Notes: a model not told the origin generated them from the letters alone. 64,000 bases of DNA from Sipunculus nudus (GCA_026874595.1 CM049313.1:80222659-80286658); one strand, 5' to 3'; numbered from the stretch's first letter, positions 46,501-62,000 are shown. Translations and numbers: made by a program.

Positions 46501-49500
46501 TACACAGTCAAATAGGTTCTGGCCCCCTTCATCCCCACAAAACTCAACACACACTCCTGGTTTGGGTATCATTGCAATCCATTTACACCCACTGGCTGGC
46601 ATCACCAAGCATTTGGCTCAACTCCCTCAGAAAAAAAATTAGGGCCAGTTTGAATTTCCAAATCTGGACACAGTGAACATAGTGATATACAGAGAAAATC
46701 CATTTTCCCCCCTCAAATCTGTACTGATGGTCCCACAAACCTGGTTTTGGTGTCATTAGACCCAGTTTAGGGTGTATATACAGGGAAACAAGATAATATT
46801 ACCCTGTTCCCACAAACAAAAATTTCATGCCCCCAGAAACCTGATTTCAGGCCAGTTTATGCTTATACACAGTCAAATAGGTTCTGGCCCCCTTCATATC
46901 CACAAAACTCAACACACACTCCTGGTTTGGGTATCATTGCAATCCATTTACACCCACTGGCTGGCATCACCAAGCATTTGGCTCAACTCCCTCAGAAAAA
47001 AAATTAGGGCCAGTTTGAATTTCCAAATCTGGACACAGTGAACATAGTGATATACAGGGAAAATCCATTTTTTTTTCCCTCAAATCTGTAATGATGGTCC
47101 CTAAAACATGGTTTAGGTGTCATTAGGCCCAATTCAAGGTGTATATACAGGGAAACAAGATAATATTACCCTGTTGACACAAACAAGAATTTCAAGCCCC
47201 CAGAAACCTGATTTCAGGCCAGTTTATGCTTATACACAGTCAGATAGGTTCTGGCCCCCCTCATCTCCACAAAACTCAACACACACACCTGGTTTGGTAT
47301 CATTGCAATCCATTTACACCCACTGGCTGGTATCTCAAAGCATTTGGCTCAACTCCATCAGAAAAAAAATTAGGACCAGTTTGAATTTCCAAATCTGGAC
47401 ACAGTGAACATAGTGATATACAGATAAAATCCATTTTCCCCCCTCAAATCTGTACTGATGGTCCCACAAACCTGGTTTTGGTGTCATTAGGCCCAGTTTA
47501 GGGTGTATATACAGGGAAACAAGAAAATATTACCCTGTTCCCACAAACAAAAATTTCATGCCCCCAGAAACCTGATTTCAGGCCAGTTTATGCTTATACA
47601 CAGTCAAATAGGTTTTGGCCCCCTTCATCTCCACCAGACTCTTCACAAACACCTGGCTTGGGTTTCATTGCAATCCATTCACACCCACTGGCTGGCATCT
47701 CCAAGCATATAGCTCAACTTCTTCAGAAAAAAATATAGACCACTTTAAAGTTTATCAAATCTGGTCATAGTGGTTTATGCAGAAATCAATTGTTCTGATC
47801 TCAAATCTGAAATAGTGGTCATAGAACATTGGTTGGTTCTTGTATGATTTTATTCAATTTACAATCAATTTGCAGGAAAACCTGGCATTTTATTTTACTT
47901 CAATACACCAACAATAAACAATCTAAGGACAAGTGAACAGGCTACCATACATATCTTAGGGAAAGGAAAACAGCAAAGGTTGTTTACATTGAGGACACAT
48001 GGCAACCAGGTGGTTGGCGCTGGTCTGTGAAGCTTACGAAGCAGCAATCAAAGGAAGACGATAACAACACAATAGAAGTCTTCTTCATGGGCCATCGCAC
48101 ACCCATAGAACACGGCTCCAACTGTCAAGTGTAATGCTCCTGCCGACATTTACTATCACATACTGCCGCCACTTATGGTCACGGCAATAGGATGTACTTT
48201 TTTATTTGAAGAAAAAACGATCCCAGATTTGACGAAACTTACAATATAAACATATTAATGTGACCGAGAGTGTTAGACGCTATCGAATGCTGAAAACTAA
48301 AGGTCTTCAGCATTAAAATAACAGAATTATAGGCGTATCTTTGAATGGTCCCATGTTCTCGTTTGACAAGAAATGATGCGAGATATGACGAGATATTCAA
48401 TTTTGTCACTTCAAACTAGTCAAGTGAATCTTGAACAATAGAAAAATAAAATCTCTGGCATTCAAATGACAGAGATATAGACATTTGTTCGAATTCTCGA
48501 ATATTCTCGTTTGGCGGGAGATGGTACGAGATGTGGCGAGATATAAGTTATTATCTTGTTAAGCTCCCAAAACGCAACAAAATGCTGAAAACTACTCCTC
48601 TTTAGCCGAAAAGGTGACCAAGTTATATGCATTTCTGTGAAATCTCGTAATTTCTCGTTTGACGGAAAACAGAGCGAGATTCTACGAGACTTGCAATTAA
48701 CTGCATTAGTGGCAAGGGAATGCTACCTCATGCAGAAAACTAGACACTTGTAGTATAAATATTAACAGAGATAGAAGCAAAAAAGTTATTATTTTCAGAT
48801 TGCCAAGTTTTACCCCAAAATTTGGTTACCATGGTAACAGCAGCGCAAAGCTACATGTACGCAGGAATAAGCCGACGATCCTAGTTTCAGATAAGACAGT
48901 AAACATTGTGCCACGTTTAATATTTTTTTTTGGTATTGCAGAAAAATGGTAAGTTGCAGTGTTTCCAGTACCACGCCCCCTGGTGGCTAATTTCAAAAAA
49001 TGAAAAAACAAGTTCGAGATAATACAGAAAAACAGAAAATATGTCACTTTTAGAACATTAGCTGTAAAACTGCCAACTCTAAATCGTTTTTAATGAAATC
49101 TCGAAAAGTCTCATTTGACGACAAATGGCACGAGATTTTGCGAGACTCCCGTTAATTTTCCATAGAGCATATTAAATGCTACACAATGCAAAAAACTAGA
49201 CCTCTCTAACTTAAAAAATGAAAAATTTTGAGTGAAATTTTCGAATTTTCTGATTTTCCCCCAAAAATACGTTACGATGGTAACAATCGACCAGAAAAAT
49301 TTGCTAGCACTTGGAAAGCTAACATTAAGAGGAATAAAATGAGCTACAGATTATGCGGCTACGATTATTATTGACAAAGATATGAAGAAAGTAAAAATGT
49401 TAGTTTTTTTGGTGACCTTGACCTTGACCTTTGACCGATCATGACCAAAAACAATAGGCTCCGAGGAGAACCAATCTTACACCTAATGCATAAGTTTCAG

Positions 49501-49577
49501 AGCGATTGCTTAAAAACTGTGGCCTGTAGAGCGTGTACATACAGACAAATAAACAGACAGACAGACAGACAGACAAA
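43348..49577 (-). mobile_element. reverse Y unit 2 (6230 bp)
   Basis: Near-identical to unit 1. It carries 'aaaatataaagtg' near 44753 where units 1, 3 and 5 have 'aaaatatatagtg', and its third satellite monomer (46407 on) reads 'cccccttcatcc' where units 1 and 3 read 'ccccctcatcc'. Confidence 0.85.
45607..47797 (-). repeat. satellite of unit 2, six monomers
   Basis: Same six-monomer arrangement as unit 1, with small differences in A- and C-run lengths that shift the reading frames between monomers. This supports a non-coding nature. Confidence 0.9.
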
Positions 49578-49766
49578 CTAGACGACCTGAGGTCGAACGC
49601 TTGCCGGAAGTGACCGGAAATAAGACAGCGAAATAGATGGACAGTTACTAGGCAGACAGACAGGGAACATTTGGATCTGATCAAATGAAAAACCTCTATC
49701 ATGGGGAAAACAGTAGCACATATGAATAAGGTCTTGCTGATTTTCAAAAGTCAAAGAGGAGTAGAC

Positions 49767-49798
<32 letters not shown>

Positions 49799-52700
49799 GG
49801 ATAGAGAGACATTAATAGTGTTGTTATTAGTAGCCATCCTACACAGGATAATCCATTTTTGGACAGAAATAAAAATAAAGGAAGTCCAACTGAATCCTTG
49901 GCAGTTCTCCTATTCTTGAGTGCTGGAAATAAGAAAAGCACTGAAAATGAAACTTGAAGAGTTGAACGTCCAGAATGCCGAAATGCAAGCGAAGCCGCGT
50001 TCGTGTTAGACAGAGACCCGACCTCTGGGTAAGGGAGACGTGACCTTTCATTCCTGGACAAATAGGTCGGCCTGAGGACATCTTCAAGTCTGATGATGGC
50101 TTAAATTAGGGCTGTCCTTGAAGAAAAAAGGCAGTCGGTCAGCCTGCGTCCGGGAATTATAAAATTCCAAGAAGTCCTGCCCATCACGGATTAACTGTAA
50201 TGTCCCCTTGGTGTAGGTTATCTGTAATGTGAAATTTAATATATTTTAAAAATTGGAATCTTTGGTTAAAAAAGGAGAGACTTTTAAGGAGTCTGAAGTG
50301 GTAAGTAATAAGATAAAAAAATTTGAGGCCCTAGTTCCGTGGTGGGTTAGGACTTCATATATAAAAATATATTCTGGGATGAGAGAGGGGTGCTGTCAAA
50401 TTTTTTGGCGCCTGCCGCACGTTTGTGAATAAAACGGTACACTTGACACGGGCGCGATGGAAATTTAAGAGGAAAGGTAGTAATCCCAAGCCGTAGTTGA
50501 GTTGTTTTGACCCCAGAGTTTGCAGTCCTAGCTGAAATAGGCATGGGACGGGCTCTTTTTTAAACCCGGAACGCCAGAAGAGGCTGGAGATTGAATGAAG
50601 GATTGGGCCATTTTTTTATCCGAAAAACCTGGGAATTGACAATTAAAAAAAATGACAGGGACCTTCTTAGCCCGTTCCAGCTCAGGGAACGGTCATTAGA
50701 ATATTGTCGGGAATCCATATTATCCTACCTGTGGGCTGGGACGGTCCAGAAAACCGCAATTATACGGGTATCCATAAAATTGTATGTCAATTTTTGTCAT
50801 TAATAAATACATATACATCTATAACGCGGACAGCTGGAGAATTCGGGGAGAATTCATCATGATGATATTATTAAATGTGAGCAAAGGTACAATTTATGTT
50901 TTGTATCATATTCCCTTAAGAACCTGTAAATTTGATATCCTGCATGGTTTTGTTACGGTTTGCACAGTAAACTGTTGAAAAAATATATAGTGTTTAGCGT
51001 TTTCGTCTGATGTAAGATCGGTAGTCAATGTTAGCTGGTGATCCAGATTGGTGTTAGTGGCAGTCCCACATTGTTTGCGCTGGTTATTATTTCGGTAATT
51101 TAACAGTGAATAAATGTCTTTAGAGTAATATAGTGGTCGATTTTAAATGATTTTAACGTGTAATTAAAAGTATCATTGCATATAAAATCTCTCCGTGAAT
51201 TGTCCGGGAATTCCCCGCGTTTACATATAAACGCATTTACCAGCCGTATGAAAGTTTTTGTCCGCTTTCATAATGTTTGCCGTGCCCCGGACACAAATTT
51301 AAGACGAGATGGACTAAACCCCGCCCCTGTAGGATTGTTTGGACTCTGAAGAAACGAACCCTCGCAGGAAATGCGGTGGGACGGGCTCTTTCTTATTCGA
51401 TGAACGCTCGAAAAGAGTGGTGAATGATTGAAAAAATAGGGTCATTTTCACTGTCATCTTGAATAACGGAATAAATATTTTTTTTTAAATTCATAGAGAC
51501 TTGGTCATCCAATAACAGCAGAAAAAATGTTCTTTCAAATGTTGTGTGGTGTCCATTGTACACTCGCCCACCGCCGGGATCCAAAGAGAAGCCTGGATTT
51601 AACTGCAAAAAAAACACAAACCCCCCCCCCCCCCCCAAAAAAAAACAAAAACAAAAAAACTTTTATTCATTTTATTTTTATTTTTTATTACTGGATGTAA
51701 TTGAATATCATGGTTTATTTATAAAAAAATAAGATGCAATTCATTGGATGAAAAGAGATTTTATTAAATATATTGATACATGTTTATAACAGTTTGATAT
51801 TTTATTTTTTTTAATTTATAGACAGACAATTTGTTACCTCAAATCTGTACTCATGGTCCAACATGCATGTATTTGGTGTTCTTAGACCCATTTTAGGGTG
51901 TATATCCATGATAACAAGATAATTTTACCTTGTTCCCACCAGCAAACATTTCAAGCCCCCAGAAAGCTGATTTCAGCTGAGTACAGTATATGGCTTATTA
52001 TACACAGGCAAATAGTGTTTTGGACCACCTCATCTCCACCAGACTCATCACACACACCTGGTTTGGCTATCATTGCAATCCATTTACACCCACTGGCTGG
52101 AATCTCAAAGCATTTGGTTCAAATCTCTCAGAAAAAAAATTAGGGCCAGTTTGAATTTCCAAATCTGGACACAGTGGACATAGTGATATACAGAAAAAAT
52201 CCATTTTTTCCCCTCAAATCTGTACTGATGGTCCCACAAACCTGGTTTTGGTGTCATTAGGCCCAGTTTAGTGTGTATATACAGGGAAACAAGATAATAT
52301 TACCCTGTTCCCACAAACAAAAATTTCATGCCCCCAGAAACCTGATTTCAGGCCAGTTTATGCTTATACACAGTCAAATAGGTTCTGGCCCCCCTCATCC
52401 CCACAAAACTCAACACACACTCCTGGTTTGGGTATCATTGCAATCCATTTACACCCACTGGCTGGCATCACCAAGCATTTGGCTCAACTCCCTCAGAAAA
52501 AAATTAGGGCCAGTTTGAATTTCCAAATCTGGACACAGTGGACATAGTGATATACAGAAAAAATCCATTTTTTCCCCTCAAATCTGTACTGATGGTCCCA
52601 CAAACCTGGTTTTGGTGTCATTAGGCCCAGTTTAGTGTGTATATACAGGGAAACAAGATAATATTACCCTGTTCCCACAAACAAAAATTTCATGCCCCCA

Positions 52701-55700
52701 GAAACCTGATTTCAGGCCAGTTTATGCTTATACACAGTCAAATAGGTTCTGGCCCCCCTCATCCCCACAAAACTCAACACACACTCCTGGTTTGGGTATC
52801 ATTGCAATCCATTTACACCCACTGGCTGGCATCACCAAGCATTTGGCTCAACTCCCTCAGAAAAAAATTAGGGCCAGTTTGAATTTCCAAATCTGGACAC
52901 AGTGAACATAGTGATATACAGAGAAAATCCATTTTCCCCCCTCAAATCTGTACTGATGGTCCCACAAACCTGGTTTTGGTGTCATTAGACCCAGTTTAGG
53001 GTGTATATACAGGGAAACAAGATAATATTACCCTGTTCCCACAAACAAAAATTTCATGCCCCCAGAAACCTGATTTCAGGCCAGTTTATGCTTATACACA
53101 GTCAAATAGGTTCTGGCCCCCTTCATATCCACAAAACTCAACACACACTCCTGGTTTGGGTATCATTGCAATCCATTTACACCCACTGGCTGGCATCACC
53201 AAGCATTTGGCTCAACTCCCTCAGAAAAAAAATTAGGGCCAGTTTGAATTTCCAAATCTGGACACAGTGAACATAGTGATATACAGGGAAAATCCATTTT
53301 TTTTTCCCTCAAATCTGTAATGATGGTCCCTAAAACATGGTTTAGGTGTCATTAGGCCCAATTCAAGGTGTATATACAGGGAAACAAGATAATATTACCC
53401 TGTTGACACAAACAAGAATTTCAAGCCCCCAGAAACCTGATTTCAGGCCAGTTTATGCTTATACACAGTCAGATAGGTTCTGGCCCCCCTCATCTCCACA
53501 AAACTCAACACACACACCTGGTTTGGTATCATTGCAATCCATTTACACCCACTGGCTGGTATCTCAAAGCATTTGGCTCAACTCCATCAGAAAAAAAATT
53601 AGGACCAGTTTGAATTTCCAAATCTGGACACAGTGAACATAGTGATATACAGATAAAATCCATTTTCCCCCCTCAAATCTGTACTGATGGTCCCACAAAC
53701 CTGGTTTTGGTGTCATTAGGCCCAGTTTAGGGTGTATATACAGGGAAACAAGAAAATATTACCCTGTTCCCACAAACAAAAATTTCATGCCCCCAGAAAC
53801 CTGATTTCAGGCCAGTTTATGCTTATACACAGTCAAATAGGTTTTGGCCCCCTTCATCTCCACCAGACTCTTCACAAACACCTGGCTTGGGTTTCATTGC
53901 AATCCATTCACACCCACTGGCTGGCATCTCCAAGCATATAGCTCAACTTCTTCAGAAAAAAATATAGACCACTTTAAAGTTTATCAAATCTGGTCATAGT
54001 GGTTTATGCAGAAATCAATTGTTCTGATCTCAAATCTGAAATAGTGGTCATAGAACATTGGTTGGTTCTTGTATGATTTTATTCAATTTACAATCAATTT
54101 GCAGGAAAACCTGGCATTTTATTTTACTTCAATACACCAACAATAAACAATCTAAGGACAAGTGAACAGGCTACCATACATATCTTAGGGAAAGGAAAAC
54201 AGCAAAGGTTGTTTACATTGAGGACACATGGCAACCAGGTGGTTGGCGCTGGTCTGTGAAGCTTACGAAGCAGCAATCAAAGGAAGACGATAACAACACA
54301 ATAGAAGTCTTCTTCATGGGCCATCGCACACCCATAGAACACGGCTCCAACTGTCAAGTGTAATGCTCCTGCCGACATTTACTATCACATACTGCCGCCA
54401 CTTATGGTCACGGCAATAGGATGTACTTTTTTATTTGAAGAAAAAACGATCCCAGATTTGACGAAACTTACAATATAAACATATTAATGTGACCGAGAGT
54501 GTTAGACGCTATCGAATGCTGAAAACTAAAGGTCTTCAGCATTAAAATAACAGAATTATAGGCGTATCTTTGAATGGTCCCATGTTCTCGTTTGACAAGA
54601 AATGATGCGAGATATGACGAGATATTCAATTTTGTCACTTCAAACTAGTCAAGTGAATCTTGAACAATAGAAAAATAAAATCTCTGGCATTCAAATGACA
54701 GAGATATAGACATTTGTTCGAATTCTCGAATATTCTCGTTTGGCGGGAGATGGTACGAGATGTGGCGAGATATAAGTTATTATCTTGTTAAGCTCCCAAA
54801 ACGCAACAAAATGCTGAAAACTACTCCTCTTTAGCCGAAAAGGTGACCAAGTTATATGCATTTCTGTGAAATCTCGTAATTTCTCGTTTGACGGAAAACA
54901 GAGCGAGATTCTACGAGACTTGCAATTAACTGCATTAGTGGCAAGGGAATGCTACCTCATGCAGAAAACTAGACACTTGTAGTATAAATATTAACAGAGA
55001 TAGAAGCAAAAAAGTTATTATTTTCAGATTGCCAAGTTTTACCCCAAAATTTGGTTACCATGGTAACAGCAGCGCAAAGCTACATGTACGCAGGAATAAG
55101 CCGACGATCCTAGTTTCAGATAAGACAGTAAACATTGTGCCACGTTTAATATTTTTTTTTGGTATTGCAGAAAAATGGTAAGTTGCAGTGTTTCCAGTAC
55201 CACGCCCCCTGGTGGCTAATTTCAAAAAATGAAAAAACAAGTTCGAGATAATACAGAAAAACAGAAAATATGTCACTTTTAGAACATTAGCTGTAAAACT
55301 GCCAACTCTAAATCGTTTTTAATGAAATCTCGAAAAGTCTCATTTGACGACAAATGGCACGAGATTTTGCGAGACTCCCGTTAATTTTCCATAGAGCATA
55401 TTAAATGCTACACAATGCAAAAAACTAGACCTCTCTAACTTAAAAAATGAAAAATTTTGAGTGAAATTTTCGAATTTTCTGATTTTCCCCCAAAAATACG
55501 TTACGATGGTAACAATCGACCAGAAAAATTTGCTAGCACTTGGAAAGCTAACATTAAGAGGAATAAAATGAGCTACAGATTATGCGGCTACGATTATTAT
55601 TGACAAAGATATGAAGAAAGTAAAAATGTTAGTTTTTTTGGTGACCTTGACCTTGACCTTTGACCGATCATGACCAAAAACAATAGGCTCCGAGGAGAAC

Positions 55701-55806
55701 CAATCTTACACCTAATGCATAAGTTTCAGAGCGATTGCTTAAAAACTGTGGCCTGTAGAGCGTGTACATACAGACAAATAAACAGACAGACAGACAGACA
55801 GACAAA
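49578..55806 (-). mobile_element. reverse Y unit 3 (6229 bp)
   Basis: Near-identical unit. It has 'tagtggtcgatttt' near 51131, shared with unit 5 (near 63596), where units 1, 2 and 4 have 'tagtggtagatttt'. Confidence 0.85.
51837..54027 (-). repeat. satellite of unit 3, six monomers
   Basis: Six monomers, as in the other units. The second and third monomers have the same reading-frame outcome as in unit 1. Confidence 0.9.
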
Positions 55807-55995
55807 CTAGACGACCTGAGGTCGAACGCTTGCCGGAAGTGACCGGAAATAAGACAGCGAAATAGATGGACAGTTACTAGGCAGACAGACAGGGAACATT
55901 TGGATCTGATCAAATGAAAAACCTCTATCATGGGGAAAACAGTAGCACATATGAATAAGGTCTTGCTGATTTTCAAAAGTCAAAGAGGAGTAGAC

Positions 55996-56027
<32 letters not shown>

Positions 56028-59000
56028 GGATAGAGAGACATTAATAGTGTTGTTATTAGTAGCCATCCTACACAGGATAATCCATTTTTGGACAGAAATA
56101 AAAATAAAGGAAGTCCAACTGAATCCTTGGCAGTTCTCCTATTCTTGAGTGCTGGAAATAAGAAAAGCACTGAAAATGAAACTTGAAGAGTTGAACGTCC
56201 AGAATGCCGAAATGCAAGCGAAGCCGCGTTCGTGTTAGACAGAGACCCGACCTCTGGGTAAGGGAGACGTGACCTTTCATTCCTGGACAAATAGGTCGGC
56301 CTGAGGACATCTTCAAGTCTGATGATGGCTTAAATTAGGGCTGTCCTTGAAGAAAAAAGGCAGTCGGTCAGCCTGCGTCCGGGAATTATAAAATTCCAAG
56401 AAGTCCTGCCCATCACGGATTAACTGTAATGTCCCCTTGGTGTAGGTTATCTGTAATGTGAAATTTAATATATTTTAAAAATTGGAATCTTTGGTTAAAA
56501 AAGGAGAGACTTTTAAGGAGTCTGAAGTGGTAAGTAATAAGATAAAAAAATTTGAGGCCCTAGTTCCGTGGTGGGTTAGGACTTCATATATAAAAATATA
56601 TTCTGGGATGAGAGAGGGGTGCTGTCAAATTTTTTGGCGCCTGCCGCACGTTTGTGAATAAAACGGTACACTTGACACGGGCGCGATGGAAATTTAAGAG
56701 GAAAGGTAGTAATCCCAAGCCGTAGTTGAGTTGTTTTGACCCCAGAGTTTGCAGTCCTAGCTGAAATAGGCATGGGACGGGCTCTTTTTTAAACCCGGAA
56801 CGCCAGAAGAGGCTGGAGATTGAATGAAGGATTGGGCCATTTTTTTATCCGAAAAACCTGGGAATTGACAATTAAAAAAAATGACAGGGACCTTCTTAGC
56901 CCGTTCCAGCTCAGGGAACGGTCATTAGAATATTGTCGGGAATCCATATTATCCTACCTGTGGGCTGGGACGGTCCAGAAAACCGCAATTATACGGGTAT
57001 CCATAAAATTGTATGTCAATTTTTGTCATTAATAAATACATATACATCTATAACGCGGACAGCTGGAGAATTCGGGGAGAATTCATCATGATGATATTAT
57101 TAAATGTGAGCAAAGGTACAATTTATGTTTTGTATCATATTCCCTTAAGAACCTGTAAATTTGATATCCTGCATGGTTTTGTTACGGTTTGCACAGTAAA
57201 CTGTTGAAAAAATATAAAGTGTTTAGCGTTTTCGTCTGATGTAAGATCGGTAGTCAATGTTAGCTGGTGATCCAGATTGGTGTTAGTGGCAGTCCCACAT
57301 TGTTTGCGCTGGTTATTATTTCGGTAATTTAACAGTGAATAAATGTCTTTAGAGTAATATAGTGGTAGATTTTAAATGATTTTAACGTGTAATTAAAAGT
57401 ATCATTGCATATAAAATCTCTCCGTGAATTGTCCGGGAATTCCCCGCGTTTACATATAAACGCATTTACCAGCCGTATGAAAGTTTTTGTCCGCTTTCAT
57501 AATGTTTGCCGTGCCCCGGACACAAATTTAAGACGAGATGGACTAAACCCCGCCCCTGTAGGATTGTTTGGACTCTGAAGAAACGAACCCTCGCAGGAAA
57601 TGCGGTGGGACGGGCTCTTTCTTATTCGATGAACGCTCGAAAAGAGTGGTGAATGATTGAAAAAATAGGGTCATTTTCACTGTCATCTTGAATAACGGAA
57701 TAAATATTTTTTTTTAAATTCATAGAGACTTGGTCATCCAATAACAGCAGAAAAAATGTTCTTTCAAATGTTGTGTGGTGTCCATTGTACACTCGCCCAC
57801 CGCCGGGATCCAAAGAGAAGCCTGGATTTAACTGCAAAAAAAACACAAACCCCCCCCCCCCCCCCAAAAAAAAAACAAAAACAAAAAAACTTTTATTCAT
57901 TTTATTTTTATTTTTTATTACTGGATGTAATTGAATATCATGGTTTATTTATAAAAAAATAAGATGCAATTCATTGGATGAAAAGAGATTTTATTAAATA
58001 TATTGATACATGTTTATAACAGTTTGATATTTTATTTTTTTTAATTTATAGACAGACAATTTGTTACCTCAAATCTGTACTCATGGTCCAACATGCATGT
58101 ATTTGGTGTTCTTAGACCCATTTTAGGGTGTATATCCATGATAACAAGATAATTTTACCTTGTTCCCACCAGCAAACATTTCAAGCCCCCAGAAAGCTGA
58201 TTTCAGCTGAGTACAGTATATGGCTTATTATACACAGGCAAATAGTGTTTTGGACCACCTCATCTCCACCAGACTCATCACACACACCTGGTTTGGCTAT
58301 CATTGCAATCCATTTACACCCACTGGCTGGAATCTCAAAGCATTTGGTTCAAATCTCTCAGAAAAAAAATTAGGGCCAGTTTGAATTTCCAAATCTGGAC
58401 ACAGTGGACATAGTGATATACAGAAAAAATCCATTTTTTCCCCTCAAATCTGTACTGATGGTCCCACAAACCTGGTTTTGGTGTCATTAGGCCCAGTTTA
58501 GTGTGTATATACAGGGAAACAAGATAATATTACCCTGTTCCCACAAACAAAAATTTCATGCCCCCAGAAACCTGATTTCAGGCCAGTTTATGCTTATACA
58601 CAGTCAAATAGGTTCTGGCCCCCCTCATCCCCACAAAACTCAACACACACTCCTGGTTTGGGTATCATTGCAATCCATTTACACCCACTGGCTGGCATCA
58701 CCAAGCATTTGGCTCAACTCCCTCAGAAAAAAATTAGGGCCAGTTTGAATTTCCAAATCTGGACACAGTGGACATAGTGATATACAGAAAAAATCCATTT
58801 TTTCCCCTCAAATCTGTACTGATGGTCCCACAAACCTGGTTTTGGTGTCATTAGGCCCAGTTTAGTGTGTATATACAGGGAAACAAGATAATATTACCCT
58901 GTTCCCACAAACAAAAATTTCATGCCCCCAGAAACCTGATTTCAGGCCAGTTTATGCTTATACACAGTCAAATAGGTTCTGGCCCCCCTTCATCCCCACA

Positions 59001-62000
59001 AAACTCAACACACACTCCTGGTTTGGGTATCATTGCAATCCATTTACACCCACTGGCTGGCATCACCAAGCATTTGGCTCAACTCCCTCAGAAAAAAAAT
59101 TAGGGCCAGTTTGAATTTCCAAATCTGGACACAGTGAACATAGTGATATACAGAGAAAATCCATTTTCCCCCCTCAAATCTGTACTGATGGTCCCACAAA
59201 CCTGGTTTTGGTGTCATTAGACCCAGTTTAGGGTGTATATACAGGGAAACAAGATAATATTACCCTGTTCCCACAAACAAAAATTTCATGCCCCCAGAAA
59301 CCTGATTTCAGGCCAGTTTATGCTTATACACAGTCAAATAGGTTCTGGCCCCCTTCATATCCACAAAACTCAACACACACTCCTGGTTTGGGTATCATTG
59401 CAATCCATTTACACCCACTGGCTGGCATCACCAAGCATTTGGCTCAACTCCCTCAGAAAAAAAATTAGGGCCAGTTTGAATTTCCAAATCTGGACACAGT
59501 GAACATAGTGATATACAGGGAAAATCCATTTTTTTTTCCCTCAAATCTGTAATGATGGTCCCTAAAACATGGTTTAGGTGTCATTAGGCCCAATTCAAGG
59601 TGTATATACAGGGAAACAAGATAATATTACCCTGTTGACACAAACAAGAATTTCAAGCCCCCAGAAACCTGATTTCAGGCCAGTTTATGCTTATACACAG
59701 TCAGATAGGTTCTGGCCCCCCTCATCTCCACAAAACTCAACACACACACCTGGTTTGGTATCATTGCAATCCATTTACACCCACTGGCTGGTATCTCAAA
59801 GCATTTGGCTCAACTCCATCAGAAAAAAAATTAGGACCAGTTTGAATTTCCAAATCTGGACACAGTGAACATAGTGATATACAGATAAAATCCATTTTCC
59901 CCCCTCAAATCTGTACTGATGGTCCCACAAACCTGGTTTTGGTGTCATTAGGCCCAGTTTAGGGTGTATATACAGGGAAACAAGAAAATATTACCCTGTT
60001 CCCACAAACAAAAATTTCATGCCCCCAGAAACCTGATTTCAGGCCAGTTTATGCTTATACACAGTCAAATAGGTTTTGGCCCCCTTCATCTCCACCAGAC
60101 TCTTCACAAACACCTGGCTTGGGTTTCATTGCAATCCATTCACACCCACTGGCTGGCATCTCCAAGCATATAGCTCAACTTCTTCAGAAAAAAATATAGA
60201 CCACTTTAAAGTTTATCAAATCTGGTCATAGTGGTTTATGCAGAAATCAATTGTTCTGATCTCAAATCTGAAATAGTGGTCATAGAACATTGGTTGGTTC
60301 TTGTATGATTTTATTCAATTTACAATCAATTTGCAGGAAAACCTGGCATTTTATTTTACTTCAATACACCAACAATAAACAATCTAAGGACAAGTGAACA
60401 GGCTACCATACATATCTTAGGGAAAGGAAAACAGCAAAGGTTGTTTACATTGAGGACACATGGCAACCAGGTGGTTGGCGCTGGTCTGTGAAGCTTACGA
60501 AGCAGCAATCAAAGGAAGACGATAACAACACAATAGAAGTCTTCTTCATGGGCCATCGCACACCCATAGAACACGGCTCCAACTGTCAAGTGTAATGCTC
60601 CTGCCGACATTTACTATCACATACTGCCGCCACTTATGGTCACGGCAATAGGATGTACTTTTTTATTTGAAGAAAAAACGATCCCAGATTTGACGAAACT
60701 TACAATATAAACATATTAATGTGACCGAGAGTGTTAGACGCTATCGAATGCTGAAAACTAAAGGTCTTCAGCATTAAAATAACAGAATTATAGGCGTATC
60801 TTTGAATGGTCCCATGTTCTCGTTTGACAAGAAATGATGCGAGATATGACGAGATATTCAATTTTGTCACTTCAAACTAGTCAAGTGAATCTTGAACAAT
60901 AGAAAAATAAAATCTCTGGCATTCAAATGACAGAGATATAGACATTTGTTCGAATTCTCGAATATTCTCGTTTGGCGGGAGATGGTACGAGATGTGGCGA
61001 GATATAAGTTATTATCTTGTTAAGCTCCCAAAACGCAACAAAATGCTGAAAACTACTCCTCTTTAGCCGAAAAGGTGACCAAGTTATATGCATTTCTGTG
61101 AAATCTCGTAATTTCTCGTTTGACGGAAAACAGAGCGAGATTCTACGAGACTTGCAATTAACTGCATTAGTGGCAAGGGAATGCTACCTCATGCAGAAAA
61201 CTAGACACTTGTAGTATAAATATTAACAGAGATAGAAGCAAAAAAGTTATTATTTTCAGATTGCCAAGTTTTACCCCAAAATTTGGTTACCATGGTAACA
61301 GCAGCGCAAAGCTACATGTACGCAGGAATAAGCCGACGATCCTAGTTTCAGATAAGACAGTAAACATTGTGCCACGTTTAATATTTTTTTTTGGTATTGC
61401 AGAAAAATGGTAAGTTGCAGTGTTTCCAGTACCACGCCCCCTGGTGGCTAATTTCAAAAAATGAAAAAACAAGTTCGAGATAATACAGAAAAACAGAAAA
61501 TATGTCACTTTTAGAACATTAGCTGTAAAACTGCCAACTCTAAATCGTTTTTAATGAAATCTCGAAAAGTCTCATTTGACGACAAATGGCACGAGATTTT
61601 GCGAGACTCCCGTTAATTTTCCATAGAGCATATTAAATGCTACACAATGCAAAAAACTAGACCTCTCTAACTTAAAAAATGAAAAATTTTGAGTGAAATT
61701 TTCGAATTTTCTGATTTTCCCCCAAAAATACGTTACGATGGTAACAATCGACCAGAAAAATTTGCTAGCACTTGGAAAGCTAACATTAAGAGGAATAAAA
61801 TGAGCTACAGATTATGCGGCTACGATTATTATTGACAAAGATATGAAGAAAGTAAAAATGTTAGTTTTTTTGGTGACCTTGACCTTGACCTTTGACCGAT
61901 CATGACCAAAAACAATAGGCTCCGAGGAGAACCAATCTTACACCTAATGCATAAGTTTCAGAGCGATTGCTTAAAAACTGTGGCCTGTAGAGCGTGTACA

